64,000 bases of DNA from Paenibacillus sp. MSJ-34 (GCF_018918005.1 NZ_JAHLPR010000007.1:89894-153893); one strand, 5' to 3'; positions 41,911-51,063 are shown, numbered from the stretch's first letter. The notes: generated from the sequence alone by a model not told the origin. Numbers and translations are program-made.

Positions 41911-43566
41911 ATGAACAAAAAACTGGTTATCGCTTTATTCGCCGCAATATCCATGTTCTCGGCCGCGCCCGCATCGTATGCGGTGGAAATGCATGACGCC
42001 TCCGCGCATGCGCCGATGCTGCCGCTTCGTCAAGCTGCCGAATCGATCGGGGCCAAGGTGAAGTGGGACAATCAGCAGAAGCGGGTTACCGTTGAGTACG
42101 ACAGGCATCAATGGGCCGTTCGTCCGGGCGAAGCGCAGTCGGAAATCGACGGGGATCCGTTCGAATTGAGCGCTGCCGCAAGCTACGACGATAAGGCGGT
42201 GCTGCTCGTTCCGGTCGACGATTTCAATAGAGCGCTCGACGTGAAGATCGATTGGAGCGCCAAGGGCGAACCGATCATCCGCCCGACGGATGTGAAGACG
42301 AAAGCGAGCCGTTTCGTGAAATTGCTTGAATCGGGGCAAACGGCGCAAGCGCGCAGCATGATGAGCGACGATCTGAAAAAAGCGCTGCCGGAAAGCATGC
42401 TGAAAGCGACGTGGCAGCAGCTTGGAGCGATGTTCGGCACATTGACCGCGCTGAAGGAACGCTCGGAGGAAATCACGGCCGTTCACCAGAACGTACGGCT
42501 GTTGTACCAGAACGGCCAAGGCATGCATGTTAGCCTGGAACTGCGGTTCGACGCGGACAACAAGCTGAACGATATGTATATCCCGTATTCCATGGCGGCA
42601 GATACATATAAATCGCCATCGTATTACAATCCGGCCAAATTTACGGAGCAGGAAGTCGTTGTCGGCACAGGCAAATTGGCGTTGCCGGGAACGCTGACGA
42701 TCCCGGTCGGCGAGGGGCCGTTCCCGGCCGTCGTGCTCGTGCAAGGATCGGGGCCTAATGACCGGGACGAATCGATGGGCGGCAGCAAAATGTTCCGCGA
42801 CTTGGCGGGCGGCTTGGCGAATCACGGAATCGCCGTGCTGCGTTACGAGAAACGCACGCGCGAGCATCCGTTCAAATCGCAGCATCCGAAATTTTCGGTG
42901 CGGGACGAAACGATCGACGATGCAATTGCGGCGATTCAAGTGTTGAAAACGAAAAAGCAAATCGATCCGAAGCGGCTTTTTGTGTTGGGACATAGCCAAG
43001 GCGGCATGCTGGTGCCGAGAATGATCGAGCAGGACCAAGACAAGGCCATTGCGGGCGCGATGATTATGGCCGGCCCGGCCGGTTCGATCGAAGATGTGAT
43101 GGCGGTGCAATTTAAAGGCATGGTCGACCGGGCGAAACAAGCCGGGGCGCCCCAAGAGACGATTGCTCAACTGGAAGCGCAAGCGAAGCAATGGGACGGA
43201 GTGCTGGCGCTATTGAATAATCCGGCTTATTCCGCGGCAAATCTTCCACCGTCGTTCCCGATGCCGAACGCATACTGGTGGTTCGATTTCCGCAATTACA
43301 AAGGCGGCGAAATCGCCAAATCTCAAAGCGTACCGTTATTCATCGCCCAAGGCGACAATGACGTGCAGGTCGACAAAACCCACTTGGACGGCTGGAAATC
43401 GGCTCTGGCGGAACGAAAGAACGTGACGTATAAGCTTTATCAGAAATTGAACCATTTCTTCACGCCGTACGACAAACCGTCGACCGGCGAAGAATATGGC
43501 ATTCCCGCCAATGTGCCCGAGACAGTCATCGAGGACTTGGCGAAATGGGTGAAAGAAACAAAATAG
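41911..43566 (+). CDS. Secreted alpha/beta hydrolase with stalk and DUF3887-like domains
   Basis: 551 residues. Signal peptide (1-24), a copper-amine-oxidase-N-like stalk domain (MLPLRQAAESIGAKVKWDNQQKRVTVEY), a DUF3887-like segment (FVKLLESGQTAQARSMMSDDL), then an alpha/beta hydrolase: oxyanion region VLVQGSGPNDRDE, nucleophile GHSQGG, Asp in IAQGDNDVQVD, His in KLNHFF. Probably an extracellular esterase or peptidase. Ribosome site AAGGGAG. Domain order is common in Paenibacillus exoproteins. Confidence 0.88.
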   Translation: MNKKLVIALFAAISMFSAAPASYAVEMHDASAHAPMLPLRQAAESIGAKVKWDNQQKRVTVEYDRHQWAVRPGEAQSEIDGDPFELSAAASYDDKAVLLVPVDDFNRALDVKIDWSAKGEPIIRPTDVKTKASRFVKLLESGQTAQARSMMSDDLKKALPESMLKATWQQLGAMFGTLTALKERSEEITAVHQNVRLLYQNGQGMHVSLELRFDADNKLNDMYIPYSMAADTYKSPSYYNPAKFTEQEVVVGTGKLALPGTLTIPVGEGPFPAVVLVQGSGPNDRDESMGGSKMFRDLAGGLANHGIAVLRYEKRTREHPFKSQHPKFSVRDETIDDAIAAIQVLKTKKQIDPKRLFVLGHSQGGMLVPRMIEQDQDKAIAGAMIMAGPAGSIEDVMAVQFKGMVDRAKQAGAPQETIAQLEAQAKQWDGVLALLNNPAYSAANLPPSFPMPNAYWWFDFRNYKGGEIAKSQSVPLFIAQGDNDVQVDKTHLDGWKSALAERKNVTYKLYQKLNHFFTPYDKPSTGEEYGIPANVPETVIEDLAKWVKETK

Positions 43567-43619
43567 GGCAACAATGAAAAGACCACAAATTTCTTCATAT
43601 AAATAGGGGGTCAACAGAG

Positions 43620-44375
43620 ATGGCTCGTTTAGAAAATAAAGTAGCGATCGTAACAGGCGCAGGCAGCGGGATGGGAAGAGAAGAAGCGCTGCTGTTCGCG
43701 AGGGAAGGTGCCAAAGTCGTAGCCACCGACATCCGGGAGGAGACTGTTCGCGAAGTTGTCGCCCTCATTCAAGAAAACGGCGGCGAAGCGGCCGGCTTCT
43801 CCCATAACGTCGCTTCGGAAGATCAATGGGCTCAGATTGTGAAAGAGACGATCGCAAAATACGGCAAGGTGGATATTCTCGTTAACAACGCCGGCGTTTC
43901 CGGCGATGCGACGCGGATGCATGAAATTACGCTGGAAACGTGGAATAAAATTATGGACATCAATTTGACGGGCACGTTCCTCGGCATGAAATACGTCATT
44001 CCTCACATGCTGGCAAATAAGGGCGGGTCCATCGTGAACATTTCTTCGATCGCCGGTTTGACGGGCGGCAGCGGAGCGGGACCCTATACGGCATCCAAAG
44101 GAGCGGTGCGTCTGTTAACTAAAGCGGCGGCGGTCGACTATGCGAAAGACAACATTCGCGTCAATTCGGTTCATCCGGGATATATCGAAACGCCAATGAC
44201 GACCGGATTGTTCGCGGATGAGCGGATGATGCAATGGTTCCTGTCCCAAACACCGTTGCCGCGTCTCGGCAAAGCGATCGATGTGGCGGAAGGCGTGCTG
44301 TTCCTGGCATCCGACGCCTCCTCGTTCATCACAGGCATTGAACTGCCGGTCGATGGCGGTTATTCGGCACAATAA
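43620..44375 (+). CDS. SDR-family dehydrogenase (classical)
   Basis: 251 residues. TGAGSGMGREEAL cofactor motif, NNAGVSG, Ser in VNISSIAG, YTASKGAV, and VHPGYIETPM. Asp in ATDIREE suggests NAD(H) preference. Complete catalytic tetrad, unlike the SDR at 29558. Acts on an alcohol, sugar or steroid-like substrate; unknown. AGGGGG site. Monocistronic with a terminator. Confidence 0.9.
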   Translation: MARLENKVAIVTGAGSGMGREEALLFAREGAKVVATDIREETVREVVALIQENGGEAAGFSHNVASEDQWAQIVKETIAKYGKVDILVNNAGVSGDATRMHEITLETWNKIMDINLTGTFLGMKYVIPHMLANKGGSIVNISSIAGLTGGSGAGPYTASKGAVRLLTKAAAVDYAKDNIRVNSVHPGYIETPMTTGLFADERMMQWFLSQTPLPRLGKAIDVAEGVLFLASDASSFITGIELPVDGGYSAQ

Positions 44376-44390
44376 TAGGCTTCATGAACG

Positions 44391-44425
44391 AAATCCCGTT
44401 CTTCGCATAGGAGAACGGGATTTCG
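44391..44425. terminator. Terminator between SDR and convergent membrane hydrolase
   Basis: 13-bp perfect inverted repeat (44391-44403 and 44413-44425) with a 9-nt loop; only weak T tracts. Confidence 0.65.
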
Positions 44426-44464
44426 CCGTTTGGCCGCCATGGTCTAAAGCTGTTCCTGACAGGA

Positions 44465-45115
44465 CTATCGCTTCAAAGGAACTTTGATCGCTTTCTTGTA
44501 TAAGGGGTATAGCCATTTGACGCCGCTCGGCGTCAGCGTATCGGCCAGCAGATGGGACAAATAGCCGGCTGCCGCAACGGTTGCGATCCCTTCGATTTGC
44601 AAGTCGCGCTCCATGCCTGATCCGATCGCCGTCCATAGGATAACAGCCCATACGGTATGGGTCATGCCTCTATGCTTCAGCCATGGCGCGCAAGCGATAA
44701 ACAAGCCTAAACCGATCAGCCAGCTTGCAGAGGCGATCCATCCCGCCGCTATCAATCCGGCGCCGATCAGGCTGATCAGCGCATTGCGAATGACGCCGGC
44801 TTTCGCGACGCAGCCGAGCAGGAACAGGACGACCGTGACGGTTGCGAATGCCCTGTCTATCGATTGATGTACGAAATACATATAAATGACGCCCGCGAAA
44901 GAGAGGACGCCGGACCAAAGGATAAGTTCATGAAGCATCTTCGATAATTTGCCGAGCTTGCTGCTAAGCATGCTCGGTCCGTCCAGATCCGCGCTCAAAG
45001 CCGAGAAGGCCGCGATCGATATGTACAAGACGGCATGATTGAAGCTGAACGGGTAGTAGGCGGCGGCCGCCAAGCCGATGGTTGCGCCGATTGCGAGATG
45101 TGTTGTTCCTTTCAT
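44465..45115 (-). CDS. Membrane-bound metal-dependent hydrolase (YdjM-like)
   Basis: 216 residues, six or so hydrophobic segments. Family ligands visible in GTTHLAIG, SADLDGP, HRGMTHT and YLSHLLADTLTPSGVKWLYP. COG1988 family, as the longer protein at 4466-5449, but without its soluble C-terminal domain. ATG 45115 has AGGAGG. Function unknown. Confidence 0.82.
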   Translation of the reverse strand: MKGTTHLAIGATIGLAAAAYYPFSFNHAVLYISIAAFSALSADLDGPSMLSSKLGKLSKMLHELILWSGVLSFAGVIYMYFVHQSIDRAFATVTVVLFLLGCVAKAGVIRNALISLIGAGLIAAGWIASASWLIGLGLFIACAPWLKHRGMTHTVWAVILWTAIGSGMERDLQIEGIATVAAAGYLSHLLADTLTPSGVKWLYPLYKKAIKVPLKR

Positions 45116-45234
45116 GCTTCCTCCTATGACTGAAGATGTCGGTAGATCGCGAACACATGACAAACATATGTTTGCTTATCCATTATACACGCCAGCTCTT
45201 GTCCATACAACCTTGGATAAAAATGAAAAAACTA

Positions 45235-45273
45235 TTGACTATTAAATTTATATCCGATAGGATTACTAGTAAT
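45235..45273 (+). promoter_or_regulatory. Promoter and palindrome of the thioribose-type importer operon
   Basis: TTGACT (45235-45240), 17-bp spacer, TAGGAT (45258-45263). The 12-bp palindrome ATTACTAGTAAT (45262-45273) starts at the -10 and may be an operator. No S-box precedes this operon. Confidence 0.55.
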
Positions 45274-45317
45274 TATATTTTTGTGTTACAAGTGATGACT
45301 GAAGGGGTGTATAGTGG

Positions 45318-46454
45318 ATGCACAAATGGAAACAGAACAAATGGATCATCTTGGTGCTGGCGGTTATGTTGATCGCTACAGCATGCTCGAACGGCGGAGG
45401 CGGGGAAGCTGCGCCGACTGCTTCCGAAGGAGAAACTCCGGCGGTTAATGAAAAGGTAGAGAACTTGCCGGACAAAATAGCGCAAAAAGATAAGGTGAAA
45501 ATTATGGTGGTCCGCAAAATCGGCGGGGACGACCATACGGCGCAATTTTTGGCCGGGGCAAAGCAAGAGGGCGAATCGCTCGGCTTCACCGTAGATTCGT
45601 TCTCGGCTAACGGCGACACGGCCAAATTCCATGACGCCATCGCGCAAGCGCTGGAGAAAGACTATGACGGCTTCATCATTTCGCATGGCGACGATGCGGC
45701 TACGGTGGAAGATGTCAAGAAAATAACCGGAAAAGGCATTCCGGTCGTTACATTCGACTCGACGCCGGATTTGGAGCAGATCGAAGGCGTGACTCTCACG
45801 TCCCAGGACGACGAGGCTCTGGCGAAATTCGCTTTGGATCAATTGATTCAAGAACAAGGAAATGATGCGAAGATCGTCTATTTATGGGTCGACGGCTTCC
45901 CGCCGATGGTCAGACGCAATCACGTCTATCAAGAGACGCTGCAGCAAAACCCCGGCATCAAGGAAGTTGAAAGATTCGGCATCGCCTCGGCCGACACTTC
46001 GGTGCAAACGCAAAATGCGGTAGCGGCCATGCTGACCAAGCATCCGAAAGGCGAGATCGACGCGATCTTCGCGGCTTGGGACGCATTTGCGATCGGCGCT
46101 ACCCGCGCGATCAAGGAAGCGGGCCGAGATGAAATCAAAATTTACGGCATCGACGTGTCCAATGCGGATCTGCAAGCGATGCAGGAAGAAGGCAGCCCGT
46201 GGGCGGCGACAGCCGCGGTCGATCCGAAAATGATCGGAGCGGTGAATGTAAGAATTCTCGCCGGCAAAATTGCCGGCGAAGAAACGCCGCAAAAATATGA
46301 CCTGGAAGCCGCTCTTATTACACAGGATAAATTGAAACAGGCAAGCGAAGCTGTAAACATGGTTAACTTGGCCGACATTATCCCGGGTTGGGGCACTACG
46401 GACGCTTTCGAGACGGATTGGATGAAAGCTTTGAAGGAAGCGAACAAAAAGTAA
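45318..46454 (+). CDS. Sugar ABC transporter substrate-binding lipoprotein (RbsB-like)
   Basis: 378 residues. Lipobox LIATAC (Cys about 23), Gly/Glu-rich linker, then a periplasmic-binding-protein type I fold (KIMVVRKIGGDDHTAQFLAGAKQEG, DGFIISHGDD, VVTFDS, IFAAWDAFAIGATRAIKE). Cluster B protein for a pentose-like ligand. First gene of an operon with an RbsA-type ATPase, RbsC-type permease and an MtnK-like kinase, so the ligand is probably 5-methylthioribose or 5-deoxyribose. A 12-bp hairpin follows it. Confidence 0.85.
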   Translation: MHKWKQNKWIILVLAVMLIATACSNGGGGEAAPTASEGETPAVNEKVENLPDKIAQKDKVKIMVVRKIGGDDHTAQFLAGAKQEGESLGFTVDSFSANGDTAKFHDAIAQALEKDYDGFIISHGDDAATVEDVKKITGKGIPVVTFDSTPDLEQIEGVTLTSQDDEALAKFALDQLIQEQGNDAKIVYLWVDGFPPMVRRNHVYQETLQQNPGIKEVERFGIASADTSVQTQNAVAAMLTKHPKGEIDAIFAAWDAFAIGATRAIKEAGRDEIKIYGIDVSNADLQAMQEEGSPWAATAAVDPKMIGAVNVRILAGKIAGEETPQKYDLEAALITQDKLKQASEAVNMVNLADIIPGWGTTDAFETDWMKALKEANKK

Positions 46455-46472
46455 TAGAAAATATGTTATCGC

Positions 46473-46502
46473 CAAGCGCTCTTATGCATGTAAGAGCGCT
46501 TG
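46473..46502 (+). other. Intercistronic hairpin after the binding-protein gene
   Basis: Perfect 12-bp inverted repeat (46473-46484 and 46491-46502) with a 6-nt loop and no T-run. Probably an mRNA-stabilising or partial-termination element giving more binding protein than ATPase. Confidence 0.6.
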
Positions 46503-46536
46503 CTAATGGTTATTTCCCGTTGGAGGTGAGAAGTGG

Positions 46537-48057
46537 ATGAAACAATCGGAGCAAATCGAACTGGAGATGAATCATATATCCATTGCTTTTCCCGGCGTTC
46601 AGGCGCTGGCTGGCGTCGACTTCCGGACGGCGACCGGAAGTTCCCATGCGCTGATCGGCGCGAACGGCGCGGGCAAATCGACGTTGATGAAAGTGCTCTC
46701 CGGCGCGTACGGCCATTATACGGGCGAAATACGAATCGGCGGACGGGAAGTGAATATCCGCTCGCCTAAAGATGCGAAAGATTTGGGTATTCAAATCGTC
46801 TATCAGGAAGTCGATACGGCGTTGATCCCGTACTTGACGGTCGGCGAGAACATTATGCTGGACGACATGGTTGCGGGCATGGGGAAGAAGCAGTTGATCC
46901 GTTGGCGCGGGCTGCATCGCAGCGCGCAGGATATATTGAACAAAATTAATGTGCGGGTTTCTTCGAAAACAACGGTTAGCGAGCTGTCGTTGGCCGAAAA
47001 GCAAATGGTGCTAATCGCCCGGGCGATCTCCAAATCTTGCAGGTTTCTTATTTTGGACGAGCCAACGGCGCCGCTCAGCCGTTCGGAAACCGATCAATTG
47101 TTCCGCATCGTCCGCGAACTGAAGCGGGACAATGTCGGCGTTATTTTCATCTCCCACCGGCTTCCGGAATTATACGAAATATGCGACGAAATTACCGTCA
47201 TGCGCGACGGGAAATTCGTCGCCAAAGCGAATATGGCCGATATCGCGCAGCATGAGGTCGTCGAGCATATGCTCGGACGCAAGCTGGAACAGCAGTTTCC
47301 GAGGGAAGAGCGCGTCATCGGGGAGATCGGTTTTGAAGCGCGCCGATTTACCGATCCCGGCAAAATCGATCATATCGATTTGTATGTTCGCAAAGGGGAA
47401 ATCGTCGGCTTGGCCGGGCTCGTCGGAGCCGGCAAGACGGAGCTATGCAAAGCGTTGTTCGGAGCGTCCGAATCCGCTTCCGGGGAGCGCCTTCTGCACG
47501 GCGCCGACATTCGCGTGAGAACGCCGTACGATGCGGTGAGGCAAGGGATCGCCCTCGTTCCGGAGGAGCGGAGAAAAGAAGGGGTTCTCGTCGGCGAATC
47601 GGTCGTTGCGAACTTGACGGCGGCGAGCCTTGCGCAGTTTTGCACATGGGGACAGATCGTCAGCGGCAAGCGGGAAAGGACGGCGGCGGCCCAAATGATC
47701 GGCGACTTGGGAATTAAAACGCCGCATGGGCAGACCGTCGTGCGCAACTTGTCGGGCGGCAATCAGCAAAAAGTGGCTATCGGCAAATGGTTGATTGCGG
47801 ATGCCGAAGTCTACATTTTTGACGAACCGACGAAAGGCGTCGACGTGGGGGCGAAAAAAGATATATTTACGCTTATCGCCGAGCTCGCCAAACGCGGGAA
47901 GTGCGTTATTTATGCGACATGCGAGCTGTCCGAGCTGATGGGCATCACCGATCGAACCTATGTGCTGTACGACGGCAAAATTGTAAAAGAGCTGGAAACG
48001 AAAAATACGAACGAAGAAGAATTGCTGTTCTATTCGACAGGAGGCATGCCGGCATGA
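46537..48057 (+). CDS. Sugar ABC transporter ATPase with two nucleotide-binding domains
   Basis: 506 residues, RbsA-like duplication. Domain 1: GANGAGKS, LSLAEKQM (degenerate signature), FLILDEPTAPLS, ISHR. Domain 2: GLVGAGKTELC, VPEERRKEGVL, LSGGNQQK, YIFDEPTKGVDVG. GGAGGTGAG precedes the ATG. Overlaps the permease start by four bases. Confidence 0.93.
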   Translation: MKQSEQIELEMNHISIAFPGVQALAGVDFRTATGSSHALIGANGAGKSTLMKVLSGAYGHYTGEIRIGGREVNIRSPKDAKDLGIQIVYQEVDTALIPYLTVGENIMLDDMVAGMGKKQLIRWRGLHRSAQDILNKINVRVSSKTTVSELSLAEKQMVLIARAISKSCRFLILDEPTAPLSRSETDQLFRIVRELKRDNVGVIFISHRLPELYEICDEITVMRDGKFVAKANMADIAQHEVVEHMLGRKLEQQFPREERVIGEIGFEARRFTDPGKIDHIDLYVRKGEIVGLAGLVGAGKTELCKALFGASESASGERLLHGADIRVRTPYDAVRQGIALVPEERRKEGVLVGESVVANLTAASLAQFCTWGQIVSGKRERTAAAQMIGDLGIKTPHGQTVVRNLSGGNQQKVAIGKWLIADAEVYIFDEPTKGVDVGAKKDIFTLIAELAKRGKCVIYATCELSELMGITDRTYVLYDGKIVKELETKNTNEEELLFYSTGGMPA

Positions 48058-49058
48058 ATTCGCCAAAGCCCGTCCGAACGAAATCCGGATCGATGAACGC
48101 TTCATTTCATCTTATCGGGTTTCTATACAAATACGGAACGATCCTCACTATCTTGCTGCTCATTGCCGTGTTCGGCGCAATGTCCAGCAGCTTTTTGCAA
48201 CCGACCAACATTATTAACATATTGCGCTCTATTTCGATTGTAACGATTATCGCAACCGGAATTACGATATCGTTAACCGTCGGCGGATTCGATCTTTCCG
48301 TCGGATCGACGGCCTCGATCGCCAACGCGTTCGTCATCTCGATGTTCGTGTGGCATGGGCTGAACGTCCCGGCCGGCATCGTCTTGACGCTGCTCGTCTG
48401 CCTTGCCGTGGGCGTTGTTAACTCCTTTTTCATCGTCAAATTCAAAATTCAAGATATGCTGATTACGCTCGCCATGATGTTCGTCTTTCAAGGGATCGCT
48501 TTGACGTATACCCGCGGGGCGACGATATCGCAAAATATGATTATGCCTGACGGCAATTTCGCAACAGGGCAAATTCCGGCTTTATTCGGCAAAATCGGCC
48601 AGGTGCCGTGGATTATTGTCATTATGCTGACAATCGTCGTTCTCGTGCATCTGTTCCTGACCTATACGAAACACGGACGCTTCATGTATGTTATCGGCGG
48701 CAATATGGAGGCGGCGAAGCTGTCGGGAATTCCCGTCAATCGCTACCGCGTGCTCGCTTATTTGCTGTCGGCTCTATTCGCCGCGATCGGCGGCATTATA
48801 CTCGGCGCGCGCGTCATGACCGCGGAAGTGAATGCCGGAGCGCCTTACTTGATGGACGCCGTGGCGGCCGCATTTATCGGATTTTCCGTTCTCGGGGCGG
48901 GGAAGCCGAATGCGATCGGAACGTTCGTCGGCGCCGTGTTGATCGGTATTCTGCAGAATGGGCTCGTCATGTTGTCCGTCCCTTACTATGCGATGGATAT
49001 TGTGAAGGGCGCCGTTCTTGCTTTTGCTTTGGCGATCACCTATTATAGGAGAAATTAG
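48054..49058 (+). CDS. Sugar ABC transporter permease (RbsC-like)
   Basis: 334 residues from the ATG in an ATGA overlap with the ATPase gene; a longer upstream frame lies inside that gene and is rejected. Eight to ten hydrophobic segments with GITISLTVGGFDLSVGS and GGNMEAAKLSGIPVNRYRVLAYLLSALFAAIGG, the branched-chain/ribose permease signature. Confidence 0.92.
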   Translation: MNSPKPVRTKSGSMNASFHLIGFLYKYGTILTILLLIAVFGAMSSSFLQPTNIINILRSISIVTIIATGITISLTVGGFDLSVGSTASIANAFVISMFVWHGLNVPAGIVLTLLVCLAVGVVNSFFIVKFKIQDMLITLAMMFVFQGIALTYTRGATISQNMIMPDGNFATGQIPALFGKIGQVPWIIVIMLTIVVLVHLFLTYTKHGRFMYVIGGNMEAAKLSGIPVNRYRVLAYLLSALFAAIGGIILGARVMTAEVNAGAPYLMDAVAAAFIGFSVLGAGKPNAIGTFVGAVLIGILQNGLVMLSVPYYAMDIVKGAVLAFALAITYYRRN

Positions 49059-49084
49059 TGGAAACGAGAGGGGAAAAATGGGGC

Positions 49085-50302
49085 ATGAGCGACTTTCAAG
49101 CTTACTTTACGATGAAAGAACCGGATGCGATCGAGTATGCGCGGACAAAATTGGATTTTTTCGCGGAAGGCGCCAAGCTGACATGCGAGGAAATCGGCGA
49201 CGGCAATTTGAACTATGTGTTCCGAATTGTCGACGAAAACACGGGGAAATCCGTTATTATTAAACAGGCCGGACCTGTCGCGAGAATTTCCGACGAATTC
49301 AAAGTATCGACGGATCGCAACCGGATCGAGAGCGAAATTTTGCAAATGCAATATAAACTGGCTCCCGGCTTGGTGCCGCAAGTGTATAAGTACGATGTCG
49401 TAATGAACTGCTGCGCGATGGAGGATTTGTCCGATCACGAAATTATGCGAAAAGCGCTGATGGAATATAAGCAATTTCCGCTGTTTGCCGACCATATTAC
49501 GACATTTCTGGTCAATACGCTGCTTTTGACCAGCGATGTCGTGCTGCATCATAAAGAAAAGAAAGAACTCGTTAAACGTTTCGTCAATCCGGATTTATGC
49601 GAAATCACCGAAGATCTGGTATATACCGAGCCGTTCTACGATTGTCCGCGCAACGATATTTTCCCGGCTACGCGCGCGTTCGCGAAGCGGCATTTATGGG
49701 AGGACGAGGCGCTGCAATTGGAAACGGCGAAGCTGAAATTCGAATTTATGAGCAATGCCCAATCGCTGCTGCACGGCGATCTTCATACAGGCTCGATCTT
49801 CATTAAGCCCGACTCGACGAAAATGATCGATCCCGAGTTTGCTTTCTACGGTCCGGCCGGCTACGATGTCGGCAATGTAATTGCCAATCTCGTCTTCGCC
49901 TATCTGTACGCGGATGCGACGTTGGAAGAAGGCGAGCGGCGCGACGTTCATATGGAATGGCTGCTTGCGACGATTGAAGACATCGTGGATACGTTCCAGG
50001 AGAAATTCGCGCAAGCCTGGCAAGAGCATGCAACCGAACGGACAGCGGGCTACAAAGGCTTCCGGGAATATTATTTGGGTGCGATTTTGCGTGACACGGC
50101 AGCCGCCGCCGGTTTGGAGCTATGCCGCAGAACGCTCGGCATCGCGCATGTCAAGGATATCGTCTCTATCGCCGATTCGACAGCCAGAGAAAAGGCGGAG
50201 AGAGCTTGTCTCATTCTCGGCAAGAAATTTATTATGGAGCGCGGGCATTATACAACCGGCGCCGATTATGTGAGAGCAATACGGAACGAAATCCGATATT
50301 GA
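49085..50302 (+). CDS. mtnK: S-methyl-5-thioribose kinase-like protein
   Basis: 405 residues, protein-kinase/APH fold: EEIGDGNLNYVFRI (ATP loop), VIIKQAGP, ALLxHGDLHTGSI (as SLLHGDLHTGSIFI, catalytic loop), MIDPEFAFYGPAGYDVGN (metal-binding). Very close in pattern to Bacillus MtnK, which phosphorylates methylthioribose at C1 in methionine salvage. I chose ATG 49085 behind GAGGGG; a GTG at 49058 overlapping the permease stop is possible. No mtnA isomerase follows and no S-box controls the operon, so the true substrate may be 5-deoxyribose or another 5-modified ribose. Confidence 0.87.
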   Translation: MSDFQAYFTMKEPDAIEYARTKLDFFAEGAKLTCEEIGDGNLNYVFRIVDENTGKSVIIKQAGPVARISDEFKVSTDRNRIESEILQMQYKLAPGLVPQVYKYDVVMNCCAMEDLSDHEIMRKALMEYKQFPLFADHITTFLVNTLLLTSDVVLHHKEKKELVKRFVNPDLCEITEDLVYTEPFYDCPRNDIFPATRAFAKRHLWEDEALQLETAKLKFEFMSNAQSLLHGDLHTGSIFIKPDSTKMIDPEFAFYGPAGYDVGNVIANLVFAYLYADATLEEGERRDVHMEWLLATIEDIVDTFQEKFAQAWQEHATERTAGYKGFREYYLGAILRDTAAAAGLELCRRTLGIAHVKDIVSIADSTAREKAERACLILGKKFIMERGHYTTGADYVRAIRNEIRY

Positions 50303-50500
50303 ATCCCATAGATCCATTGGGTACAATAGTTTTATCTCGTATCATCGTAGGCTTCCATACCGGCTTTATATCGTGGTCATCGCAATAGTCGGACAAGGCG
50401 TTTTCCTGCATCTATCGTCTCACGAAACGAAGTGTATGTTTCCGAAGCGGGATATCGACGAGATTCGATTTCGATTACATGTTAAGGAGGATGAGCGTAA

Positions 50501-50869
50501 ATGTCAGAAGAACGTTTTAATCGTCTGGAAGGGATGATGACGCAACTGATCGGTATGGTAGGCAATGTATTAAATGAACAGCAATCGATGAAGAGCGATA
50601 TCGCAACGTTGAAGAGCGATGTTGGAACGCTAAAAGGCGATGTTGCCACGTTGAAGAGCGACGTTGGAACGCTAAAGAGCGATGTTGCCACGTTGAAGAG
50701 CGACGTGAGCGCGTTAAAAGAGGAGATGAGCGTCGTGAATCAGCGGCTGGATCGCATAGAGAAGCAAAACGCCTCTTTTCACGATACGATCACTTATCTA
50801 ATGGATAAATCGAATAAACACGACCATGATATTCATGTTTTGCAACAAAGGCTGATTAGACAAGTGTGA
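50501..50869 (+). CDS. Coiled-coil protein built of tandem heptads
   Basis: 122 residues. Residues about 30-73 are near-perfect heptads of the form L-K-S-D-V-A/G-T, so leucine and valine fall at the hydrophobic positions of a coiled coil; flanks are also helical. At DNA level the unit is 21 nt alternating in two versions (42-nt period), roughly 50598-50720. TAAGGAGG precedes the ATG. Similar to small phage-tail-like or DUF-type coiled-coil proteins; no function assignable. Repeat number may vary between strains. Confidence 0.7.
   Translation: MSEERFNRLEGMMTQLIGMVGNVLNEQQSMKSDIATLKSDVGTLKGDVATLKSDVGTLKSDVATLKSDVSALKEEMSVVNQRLDRIEKQNASFHDTITYLMDKSNKHDHDIHVLQQRLIRQV
50598..50720 (+). repeat. 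In-frame tandem 21/42-nt repeat
   Basis: Successive copies of (GTTGCCACGTTGAAGAGCGAC)-like and (GTTGGAACGCTAAAGAGCGAT)-like 21-mers alternate within the coiled-coil gene. The alternation implies duplication of a 42-nt unit. Confidence 0.8.
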
Positions 50870-50879
50870 CCCTGTAGAT

Positions 50880-50926
50880 GGACCGGGAAGCGGATTCGTA
50901 ATATCCGCAACTCCCGGTCCGTTTTT
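50880..50926 (+). terminator. Terminator after the coiled-coil gene
   Basis: GGACCGGGA (50880-50888) pairs with TCCCGGTCC (50912-50920), with an inner GCGGAT/ATCCGC stem, then a T-run. Confidence 0.85.
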
Positions 50927-50986
50927 ATTCGGTCGCGCATAAAGCCGCATCATCGATAGCAATCCAATCATCGGTAAGATTCGCGA

Positions 50987-51015
50987 TTGACGAATACGGC
51001 ATCGTATGATGTAAT
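50987..51015 (+). promoter_or_regulatory. Promoter of the GntR operon with internal palindrome
   Basis: TTGACG (50987-50992), 17-bp spacer, TGTAAT (51010-51015). The spacer contains ATACGGCATCGTAT (50994-51007), 5-bp arms, placed for autorepression. Confidence 0.5.
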
Positions 51016-51063
51016 AGACTGTAACTGGTAATGACGACCTGATGAGTTGAGAAGGATCGATCG

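Noticed and set aside
41935..43191. 418-codon open frame on the minus strand
   Set aside because: It is fully antisense to the secreted hydrolase, which has a signal peptide, motifs and a ribosome site. The antisense product is Arg/His-rich with no domain.
47901..48053. Upstream extension of the sugar permease gene
   Set aside because: This 51-codon stretch lies inside the ATPase gene in another frame. The ATGA overlap at 48054 is the natural coupled start.
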